A stretch of 64,000 bases of DNA from Metallyticus violacea (Eukaryota > Arthropoda > Insecta > Mantodea > Metallyticidae), in the NCBI GenBank assembly GCA_030762175.1, contig CM060834.1, positions 64,461,501-64,525,500 of the forward strand, in the 5' to 3' direction. The number at the start of each line of letters is the position of its first letter. Position 1 is the stretch's first letter. Below the pieces are notes generated by a model, which was given only the letters and a program-made list of their open reading frames with translations, ran no database searches and was not told where the DNA came from. A program made the translations under genes and the position numbers. Of this stretch, positions 1 through 9,917 are shown in pieces.

Positions 1-3000
1 TTCGAAGTTAGGAAACTTTGTTTTAATCACTTTTTTTCCGTTCTTATTTGAGATAACTGGTTCTGTTTCATTATACTAGTTTGATAGCCTCAGTAAAGCA
101 TATTATGCGCATAGAATATGGAAAAGAAAAAAAATTTTTTTCGAAGTTTGGAAACTTCGTTAGAATCACTTTTTTTCCGTTCTTATGTGAGATAACTGGT
201 TCTCTTTCCTTATACTAGTTTGATAACCTCAGAAAAGGATATTATGCACAAAGAATCTCGAAAAGAAAAAAGTTTTTTTTCGAAGTTTGGAAACTTCGTT
301 AGAATCACTTTTTTCCGTTCTTATTTGAGATAACTGGTTCTCTTTCGTTATACTAGTTTGATAGCCTCAGTAAAGCATATTATGCGCAAAGAATCAAGAA
401 AAGAAAAAAATTTTTTTTCGAAGTTTGGAAACGTCGTTTGAATCACTTTTTCCGTTCTTATTTGAGATTACTGGTTCTCTTTCATTATAGTAGTTTGATA
501 GCCTCAGAAAAGCATATTATGCGCAAAGAATCTCGAAAAGAAAAAAGTTTTTTTTCGAAGTTTGGAAACTTCTTTAGAATCACTTTTTTTCCGTTCTTAT
601 TTGAGATAACTGGTTCTCTTTCATTATACTAGTTTGATAGCCTCAGTAAAGCATATTATGCGCAAAGAATCTCGAAAAGAAAAAAAATTTTTTTCGAAGT
701 TTGGAAACTTCGTTAGAATCACTTTTTTTCCGTTCTTATTTGAGATAACTGGTTCTCTTTCATTATACTAGTTTGATAGCCTCAGTAAAGCATATTATGC
801 GCAAAGAATCTCGAAAAGAAAAAAATTTTTTTTCGAAGTTTGGAAACGTCGTTTGAATCACTTTTTTCCGTTCTTATTTGAGATTACTGGTTCTCTTTCA
901 TTATAGTAGTTTGATAGCCTCAGAAAAGCATATTATGCACAAAGAATCTCGAAAAGAAAAAAAATGTTTTTCGAAGTTTGGACACTTCGTTAGAATCACT
1001 TTTTTTCCGATCTTATTTGAGATAACTGGTTCTCTTTCATTATACTAGTTTGATAGCCTCAGCAAAGCATATTATGCGCAAAGAATCTCGAAAAGAAAAA
1101 AAATTTTTTTCGAAGTTTGGAAACTTCGTTAGAATCACTTTTTTTTACGTTCTTATTTGAGATAACTGGTTCTCTTTCATTATACTAGTTTGATAGCCTC
1201 AGAAAAGCATATTATACACAAAGAATCACGAAAAGAAAAAAAATTTTTTTCGAAGTTTGGAAACTTGTTTAGAATCACTTTTTTTCCGTTCTTATTTGAG
1301 ATAACTGGTTCTCTTTCATTATACTAGTTTGATAGCCACAGTAAAGCATATTATGCGCAAAGAATCTGGAAAAGAAAAAAATTTTTTTTCGAAGTTTGGA
1401 AACTTCGTTAGAATCACTTTTTTTCCGTTCTTATTTGAGATAACTGGTTCTCTTTAATTATACTAGTTTGATAGCCTCAGTAAAGCATATTATGCGCAAA
1501 GAATCTCGAAAAGAAAAAAGTTTTTTTTCGAAGTTTGGAAACTTCGTTTGAATCACTTTTTTTCCGTTCTTATTTGAGATAACTGGTTCTCTTTCATTAT
1601 ACTAGTTTGATAGCCTCAGTAAAGCATATTATGCGCAAAGAATCTCGAAAAGAAAAACAATTTTTTTCGAAGTTTGGAAATTTCGTTAGAATCACTTTTT
1701 TTCCGTTCTTATTTGAGATAACTGGTTCTCTTTCATTATACTAGTTTGTTAGCCTCAGTAAAGCATATTATGCGCAAAGAATCTCGAAAAGAAAAAAAAT
1801 TTTTTTCGAAGTTTGGAAACTTCCTTAGAATCACTTTTTTTCCGTTCTTATTTGAGATAACTGGTTCTCTTGCATTATACTAGTTTGATAGCCTCAGTAA
1901 AGCATATTATGCGCAAAGAATCTCGAAAAGAAAAAATTTTTTTTTCGAAGTTTGGAAACTTTGTTAGAATCACTTTTTTCCGTTCTTATTTGAGATAACT
2001 GGTTCTCTTTCGTTATACTAGTTTGATAGCCTCAGTAAAGCATATTATGCGCAAAGAATCAAGAAAAGAAAAAAAATTTTTTTCGAAGTTTGGAAACGTC
2101 GTTTGAATCACTTTTCCGTTCTTATTTGAGATTACTGGTTCTCTTTCATTATAGTAGTTTGATAGCCTCAGAATAGCATATTATGCGCAAAGAATCTCGA
2201 AAAGAAAAAAGTTTTTTTTCGAAGTTTGGAAACTTCTTTAGAATCACTTTTTTTCCGTTCTTATTTGAGATACCTGGTTCTCTTTCATTATACTAGTTTG
2301 ATAGCCTCAGTAAAGCATATTATGCGCAAAGAATCTGGAAAAGAAAAAAAATTTTTTTCGAAGTTTGGAAACTTTGTTAGAATCACTTTTTTTCCGTTCT
2401 TAGTTGAGATAACTGGTTCTCTTTCATTATACTAGTTTGTTAGCCTCAGTAAAGCATATTATGCGCAAAGAATCTCGAAAAGAAAAAAAATTTTTTTCGA
2501 AGTTTGGAAACTTCCTTAGAATCACTTTTTTTCCGTTCTTATTTGAGATAACTGGTTCTCTTGCATTATACTAGTTTGATAGCCTCAGTAAAGCATATTA
2601 TGCGCAAAGAATCTCGAAAAGAAAAACATTTTTTTTCGAAGTTTGGAAACGTCGTTTGAATCACTTTTTTCCGTTCTTATTTGAGATTACTGCTTCTCTT
2701 TCATTATAGTAGTTTGATAGCTTCAGAAAAGCATATTATGCTCAAAGAATCTCGAAAAGAAAAAAAATTTTTTTCGAAGTTTGGAAACGTCGTTTGAATC
2801 ACTTTTTTCCGTTCTTATTTGAGATTACTGGTTCTCTTTCATTATAGTAGTTTGATAGCCTCAGAAAAGCATATTATGCACAAAGAATATCGAAAAGAAA
2901 AAAAATTTTTTTCGAAGTTTGGAAACTTCGTTAGAATCACTTTTATTCCGTTCTTATTTGAGATAAATGGTTCTCTTTCATTATACTAGTTTGATAGCCT

Positions 3001-3188
3001 CAGAAAAGCATATTATGCGCAAAGAATCTCGAAAAGAAAAAGGTTTTTTTCGAAGTTTAAAAACTTCGTTTGAATCACTTTTTTTCCGTTCTTATTTGAG
3101 ATAAATGGTTCTCTTTCATTATACTAGTTTGATAGCCTCAGCAAAGCATATTATGCACAAAGAATCTCGAAAAGAAAAAAATTTTTTT
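1..3188 (+). repeat. Domain A, partial/rearranged HOR copy 0 (23 monomers)
   Basis: The first monomers (gaagttagg at 3, gcatagaatatgg, cttatgtgag, gaatcaag) match those from 3,189 on at an offset of 3,187 bp, but agreement fades near position 700. The part from about 960 to 1,456 (ggacacttcg, ccgatctt, gcatattatacac, aatcacg, cttgtttag, ctttaattat) instead resembles 22.6-23.3 kb. A group starting near 280 returns near 1,945, 12 monomers later. A short group (tttgttagcc, cttccttag, cttgcattat) occurs at 1,741 and again at 2,432, five monomers later. The monomer with the 17-bp deletion, present in the next four copies, is absent here. This is therefore a shuffled relative of the 34-monomer unit. 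Confidence 0.75.
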
Positions 3189-4435
3189 TCGAAGTTAGGA
3201 AACTTTGTTTTAATCACTTTTTTTCCGTTCTTATTTGAGATAACTGGTTCTCTTTCATTATACTAGTTTGATAGCCTCAGTAAAGCATATTATGCGCATA
3301 GAATATGGAAAAGAAAAAAAATTTTTTCGAAGTTTGGAAACTTCGTTAGAATCACTTTTTTTCCGTTCTTATGTGAGATAACTGGTTCTCTTTCCTTATA
3401 CTAGTTTGATAACCTCAGAAAAGGATATTATGCACAAAGAATCTCGAAAAGAAAAAATTTTTTTTTCGAAGTTTGGAAACTTCGTTAGAATCACTTTTTT
3501 CCGTTCTTATTTGAGATAACTGGTTCTCTTTCGTTATACTAGTTTGATAGCCTCAGTAAAGCATATTATGCGCAAAGAATCAAGAAAAGAAAAAAATTTT
3601 TTTTCGAAGTTTGGAAACGTCGTTTGAATCACTTTTTCCGTTCTTATTTGAGATTACTGGTTCTCTTTCATTATAGTAGTTTGATAGCCTCAGAATAGCA
3701 TATTATGCGCAAAGAATCTCGAAAAGAAAAAAGTTTTTTTTCGAAGTTTGGAAACTTCTTTAGAATCACTTTTTTTCCGTTCTTATTTGAGATAACTGGT
3801 TCTCTTTCATTATACTAGTTTGATAGCCTCAGTAAAGCATATTATGCGCAAAGAATCTGGAAAAGAAAAATAATTTTTTTCGAAGTTTGGAAACTTAGTT
3901 AGAATCACTTTTTTTCCGTTCTTATTTGAGATAACTGGTTCTCTTTCATTATACTAGTTTGATAGCCTCAGTAAAGCATATTTTGCGCAAAGAATCTCGA
4001 AAAGAAAAAAGTTTTTTTTCGAAGTTTGGAAACTTTGATTGAATCACTTTTTTTCCGTTCTTATTTGAGATAACTGGTTCTCTTTCATTATACTAGTTTG
4101 ATAGCCTCAGTAAAGAATATTATGCGCAAAGAATCTCGAAAAGAAAAAAAATTTTTTTCGAAGTTTGGAAACTTCGTTAGAATCACTTTTTTTCCGTTCT
4201 TATTTGAGATAACTGGTTCTCTTTCATTATACTAGTTTGATAGCCTCATTAAAGCATATTATGCGCAAAGAATCTCGAAAAGAATAAAAATTTTTTTCGA
4301 AGTTTGGAAACTTCCTTAGAATCACTTTTTTTCCGTTATTATTTGAGATAACTGGTTCTCTTTCATTATACTAGTTTGATAGCCTCAGTAAAGCATATTA
4401 TGCACAAAGAATCTCGAAAAGAAAAAAAATTTTTT

Positions 4436-4557
4436 TCGAAGTTTGGAAACTTCGGTAGAATCACTTTTTTTCCGTTCTTATTTGAGATAACTGGTTCTCT
4501 TTCATTATACTAGTTTGATAGCCTCACAAAGAATCTCGAAAAGAAAAAAATTTTTTT
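4436..4557 (+). repeat. Truncated 122-bp monomer (17-bp deletion), HOR copy 1
   Basis: Between gcctca and caaagaatc, 17 bases present in every other monomer are missing; the join is gcctcacaaag at about 4,521-4,531. The missing part is bounded by a two-base ca repeat if the parent was a gcacaaag monomer, as expected of slippage or short-homology repair. The loss makes the HOR length 34 full units minus 17 bp, and opens a chance frame of 85 codons. Confidence 0.9.
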
Positions 4558-6496
4558 TCGAAGTTTGGAAACGTCGAGTGAATCACTTTTTTCCGTTCTT
4601 ATTTGAGATACTGGTTCTCTTTCATTATAGTAGTTTGATAGGCTCAGAAAAGCATATTATGCGCAAAGATAATCGAAAAGAAAAAAAAATTTTTTCGAAG
4701 TTTGGAAACTTCGTTAGAATCACTTTTTTTCCGTTCTTATTTGAGATAACTGGTTCTCTTTCATTATACTAGTTTGATAGCCTCAGTAGAGCATATTATG
4801 CGCAAAGAATCTCGAAGAGAAAAAATTTTTTTTTCGAAGTTTGGAAACGTCGTTTGAATCACTTTTTTCCGTTCTTATTTGAGATTACTGGTTCTCTTTC
4901 ATTATAGTAGTTTGATAGCCTCAGAAAAGCATATTATGCACAAAGAATCTCGAAAAGAAAAAAAATTTTTTTCGAAGTTTAGAAACTTCGTTAGAATCAC
5001 TTTTATTCCGTTCTTATTTGAGATAACTGGTTCTCTTTCATTATACTAGTTTGATAGCCTCAGAAAAGCATATTATGCGCTAAGAATCTCGAAAAGAAAA
5101 AAGTTTTTTTTCGAAGTTTGGAAACTTCGTTTGAATAACTTTTTTTCCGTTCTTATTTGAGATAACTGGTTCTCTTTCGTTATACTAGTTTGATAACCTC
5201 AGAAAAGGATATTATGCGCAAAGAATCTCGAAAAGAAAAAAGTTTTTTTTCGAAGTTTGGAAACTTCGTTTGAATCACTTTTTTTTCCGTTCTTATTTGA
5301 AATAACTGGTTCTCTTTCATTATACAAGTTTGATAGCCTCAGTAAAGCATATTATGCGCAAAGAATCTCGAAAAGAAAAAAATTTTTTTCGAAGTTTGGA
5401 AACGTCGTTTGAATCACTTTTTTCCGTTCTTATTTGAGATTACTGGTTCTCTTTCATTATAGTAGTTTGATAGCCTCAGAAAAGCATATTATGCACAAAG
5501 AATCTCGAAAAGAAAAAAAATTTTTTTCGAAGTTTGGACACTTCGATAGAATCACTTTTTTTCCTATCTTATTTGAGATAACTGGTTCTCTTTCATTATA
5601 CTAGTTTGATAGCCTCAGCAAAGCATATTATGCGCAAAGAATCTCGAAAAGAAAAAAAATTTTTTTCGAAGTTTGGAAACTTCGTTAGAATCACTTTTTT
5701 TCCGTTCTTATTTGAGATAACTGGTTCTCTTTCATTATACTAGTTTGATAGCCTCAGTAGAGCATATTATGCGCAAAGAATCTCGAAGAGAAAAAAATTT
5801 TTTTTCGAAGTTTGGAAACGTCGTTTGAATCACTTTTTTCCGTTCTTATTTGAGATTACTGGTTCTCTTTCATTATAGTAGTTTGATAGCCTCAGAAAAG
5901 CATATTATGCACAAAGAATCTCGTAAAGAAAAAAAATTTTTTTCGAAGTTTGGAAACTTCGTTAGAATCACTTTTATTCCGTTCTTATTTGAGATAACTG
6001 GTTCTCTTTCATTATACTAGTTTGATAGCCTCAGAAAAGCATATTATGCGCTAAGAATCTCGAAAAGAAAAAAGTTTTTTTTCGAAGTTTGGAAACTTCG
6101 TTTGAATAACTTTTTTTCCGTTCTTATTTGAGATAACTGGTTCTCTTTCGTTATACTAGTTTGATAACCTCAGAAAAGGATATTATGCGCAAAGAATCTC
6201 GAAAAAAAAAAGTTTTTTTTCGAAGTTTGGAAACTTCGTTTGAATCACTTTTTTTTCCGTTCTTATTTGAGATAACTGGTTCTCTTTCATTATACTAGTT
6301 TGATAGGCTCAGTAAAGCATATTATGCCCAAAGAATCTCGAAAAGAAAAAAAATTTTTTCGAAGTTTGGAATCGTCGTTTGAATCACTTTTTTCCGTTCT
6401 TATTTGAGATTACTGGTTCTCTTTCATTATACTAGTTTGATAGCCTCAGCAAAGCATATTATGCGCAAAGAATCTCGAAAAGAAAAAAAATTTTTT

Positions 6497-6635
6497 TCGA
6501 AGTTTGGAAACTTCGTTAGAATCACTTTTTTTCCGTTCTTATTTGAGATAACTGGTTCTCTTTCATTATACTAGTTTGATAGCCTCAGTAAAGCATATTA
6601 TGCGCAAAGAATCTCGAAAAGAAAAAAATTTTTTT
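6497..6635 (+). repeat. Example type 1 monomer (139 bp)
   Basis: This is a good reference copy of the commonest subfamily. Starting at tcgaag it reads, in order: the dyad cgaagtttggaaacttcg, then ttagaatcac, a T-run, ccgttcttatttg, agataactggttctc, tttcattatactag, tttgatagcctcag, taaagcatattatgcgc, aaagaatctcg, aaaag, and an A-run/T-run junction. The marks of type 1 are cttcgttag, gataac, atactag, cagtaaag and gcgc. Length differences among copies come mainly from the homopolymer runs. Confidence 0.92.
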
Positions 6636-6773
6636 TCGAAGTTTGGAAACGTCGTTTGAATCACTTTTTTCCGTTCTTATTTGAGATTACTGGTTCTCTT
6701 TCATTATAGTAGTTTGATAGCCTCAGAAAAGCATATTATGCACAAAGAATCTCGAAAAGAAAAAAAATTTTTT
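6636..6773 (+). repeat. Example type 2 monomer (138 bp)
   Basis: This is the neighbour of the type 1 example and shows the second subfamily. It has gtcgtttgaatcac in place of cttcgttagaatcac, a shorter T-run, gattac for gataac, atagtag for atactag, cagaaaag for cagtaaag, and gcacaaag for gcgcaaag. The changes usually occur together, so this is an old subfamily and not scattered noise. Type 2 units sit singly or in short runs among type 1 units. At 138 bp, or 46 codons, the unit does not shift the reading frame, which explains the chance open frames in the array. Confidence 0.9.
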
Positions 6774-9129
6774 TCGAAGTTTGGAAACTTCGTTAGAATC
6801 ACTTTTTTTCCGTTCTTATTTGAGATAACTGGTTCTCTTTAATTATACTAGTTTGATAGCCTCAGTAAAGCATATTATGCGCAAAGAATCTCGAAAAGAA
6901 AAAAGTTTTTTTTCGAAGTTTGGAAACTTCGTTTGAATCACTTTTTTTCCGTTCTTATTTGAGATAACTGGTTCTCTTTCATTATACTAGTTTGATAGCC
7001 TCAGTAAAGCATATTATGCGCAAAGAATCTCGAAAAGAAAAACAATTTTTTTCGAAGTTTGGAAATTTCGTTAGAATCACTTTTTTTCCGTTCTTATTTG
7101 AGATAACTGGTTCTCTTTCATTATACTAGTTTGTTAGCCTCAGTAAAGCATATTATGCGCAAAGAATCTCGAAAAGAAAAAAAATTTTTTTCGAAGTTTG
7201 GAAACTTCCTTAGAATCACTTTTTTTCCGTTCTTATTTGAGATAACTGGTTCTCTTGCATTATACTAGTTTGATAGCCTCAGTAAAGCATATTATGGGCA
7301 AAGAATCTCGAAAAGAAAAACATTTTTTTTCGAAGTTTGGAAACGTCGTTTGAATCACTTTTTTCCGTTCTTATTTGAGATTACTGCTTCTCTTTCATTA
7401 TAGTAGTTTGATAGCCTCAGAAAAGCATATTATGCTCAAAGAATCTCGAAAAGAAAAAAAATTTTTTCCGAAGTTTGGAAACGTCGTTTGAATCACTTTT
7501 TTCCGTTCTTATTTGAGATTACTGGTTCTCTTTCATTATAGTAGTTTGATAGCCTCAGAAAAGCATATTATGCACAAAGAATATCGAAAAGAAAAAAAAT
7601 TTTTTTCGAAGTTTGGAAACTTCGTTAGAATCACTTTTATTCCGTTCTTATTTGAGATAAATGGTTCTCTTTCATTATACTAGTTTGATAGCCTCAGAAA
7701 AGCATATTATGCGCAAAGAATCTCGAAAAGAAAAAGGTTTTTTTCGAAGTTTAAAAACTTCGTTTGAATCACTTTTTTTCCGTTCTTATTTGAGATAAAT
7801 GGTTCTCTTTCATTATACTAGTTTGATAGCCTCAGCAAAGCATATTATGCACAAAGAATCTCGAAAAGAAAAAAAATTTTTTTCGAAGTTAGGAAACTTT
7901 GTTTTAATCACTTTTTTTCCGTTCTTATTTGAGATAACTGGTTCTCTTTCATTATACTAGTTTGATAGCCTCAGTAAAGCATATTATGCGCATAGAATAT
8001 GGAAAAGAAAAAAAATTTTTTCGAAGTTTGGAAACTTCGTTAGAATCACTTTTTTTCCGTTCTTATGTGAGATAACTGGTTCTCTTTCCTTATACTAGTT
8101 TGATAACCTCAGAAAAGGATATTATGCACAAAGAATCTCGAAAAGAAAAAATTTTTTTTTCGAAGTTTGGAAACTTCGTTAGAATCACTTTTTTCCGTTC
8201 TTATTTGAGATAACTGGTTCTCTTTCGTTATACTAGTTTGATAGCCTCAGTAAAGCATATTATGCGCAAAGAATCAAGAAAAGAAAAAAATTTTTTTTCG
8301 AAGTTTGGAAACGTCGTTTGAATCACTTTTTCCGTTCTTATTTGAGATTACTGGTTCTCTTTCATTATAGTAGTTTGATAGCCTCAGAATAGCATATTAT
8401 GCGCAAAGAATCTCGAAAAGAAAAAAGTTTTTTTTCGAAGTTTGGAAACTTCTTTAGAATCACTTTTTTTCCGTTCTTATTTGAGATAACTGGTTCTCTT
8501 TGATTATACTAGTTTGATAGCCTCAGTAAAGCATATTATGCGCAAAGAATCTGGAAAAGAAAAATAATTTTTTTCGAAGTTTGGAAACTTAGTTAGAATC
8601 ACTTTTTTTCCGTTCTTATTTGAGATAACTGGTTCTCTTTCATTATACTAGTTTGATAGCCTCAGTAAAGCATATTTTGCGCAAAGAATCTCGAAAAGAA
8701 AAAAGTTTTTTTTCGAAGTTTGGAAACTTTGATTGAATCACTTTTTTTCCGTTCTTATTTGAGATAACTGGTTCTCTTTCATTATACTAGTTTGATAGCC
8801 TCAGTAAAGAATATTATGCGCAAAGAATCTCGAAAAGAAAAAAAATTTTTTTCGAAGTTTGGAAACTTCGTTAGAATCACTTTTTTTCCGTTCTTATTTG
8901 AGATAACTGGTTCTCTTTCATTATACTAGTTTGATAGCCTCATTAAAGCATATTATGCGCAAAGAATCTCGAAAAGAATAAAAATTTTTTTCGAAGTTTG
9001 GAAACTTCCTTAGAATCACTTTTTTTCCGTTATTATTTGAGATAACTGGTTCTCTTTCATTATACTAGTTTGATAGCCTCAGTAAAGCATATTATGCACA
9101 AAGAATCTCGAAAAGAAAAAAAATTTTTT

Positions 9130-9251
9130 TCGAAGTTTGGAAACTTCGGTAGAATCACTTTTTTTCCGTTCTTATTTGAGATAACTGGTTCTCTTTCATT
9201 ATACTAGTTTGATAGCCTCACAAAGAATCTCGAAAAGAAAAAAATTTTTTT
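9130..9251 (+). repeat. Truncated 122-bp monomer, HOR copy 2
   Basis: This carries the same gcctcacaaag join as at 4,436-4,557, exactly 4,694 bp further on. The identical breakpoint shows that the two units descend from one event. Confidence 0.9.
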
Positions 9252-9917
9252 TCGAAGTTTGGAAACGTCGAGTGAATCACTTTTTTCCGTTCTTATTTGA
9301 GATACTGGTTCTCTTTCATTATAGTAGTTTGATAGGCTCAGAAAAGCATATTATGCGCAAAGATAATCGAAAAGAAAAAAAAATTTTTTCGAAGTTTGGA
9401 AACTTCGTTAGAATCACTTTTTTTCCGTTCTTATTTGAGATAACTGGTTCTCTTTCATTATACTAGTTTGATAGCCTCAGTAGAGCATATTATGCGCAAA
9501 GAATCTCGAAGAGAAAAAATTTTTTTTTCGAAGTTTGGAAACGTCGTTTGAATCACTTTTTTCCGTTCTTATTTGAGATTACTGGTTCTCTTTCATTATA
9601 GTAGTTTGATAGCCTCAGAAAAGCATATTATGCACAAAGAATCTCGAAAAGAAAAAAAATTTTTTTCGAAGTTTAGAAACTTCGTTAGAATCACTTTTAT
9701 TCCGTTCTTATTTGAGATAACTGGTTCTCTTTCATTATACTAGTTTGATAGCCTCAGAAAAGCATATTATGCGCTAAGAATCTCGAAAAGAAAAAAGTTT
9801 TTTTTCGAAGTTTGGAAACTTCGTTTGAATAACTTTTTTTCCGTTCTTATTTGAGATAACTGGTTCTCTTTCGTTATACTAGTTTGATAACCTCAGAAAA
9901 GGATATTATGCGCAAAG

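Larger units (their letters stand above)
3189..7882 (+). repeat. Domain A HOR copy 1: 34 monomers, 4,694 bp
   Basis: This is the reference copy of the domain A higher-order repeat, bounded by the mark gaagttagg at 3,190 and 7,884. Rare marks at 4,515, 5,322, 6,837 and 3,189 all recur exactly 4,694 bp later. The length equals 34 monomers of about 138.6 bp less the 17 bp missing from the monomer at 4,436-4,557. Matching to the next copy extends left to about 2,420. Differences seen by eye are few, such as ctttcat at about 3,802 against ctttgat in the next copy and one-base shifts in A/T runs, which suggests a recent duplication. Confidence 0.88.

Noticed and set aside
6560..6575. TATA-like promoter in cattatactag
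   Set aside because: It occurs in nearly every monomer in A/T-rich sequence, with no associated gene or start signal.
6636..6773. True CENP-B box in type 2 monomers
   Set aside because: The required pattern ttcg-N4-a-N2-cggg is not met: ttcg is 4 bp too far from the rest and cggg is absent. Only a partial resemblance is reported.
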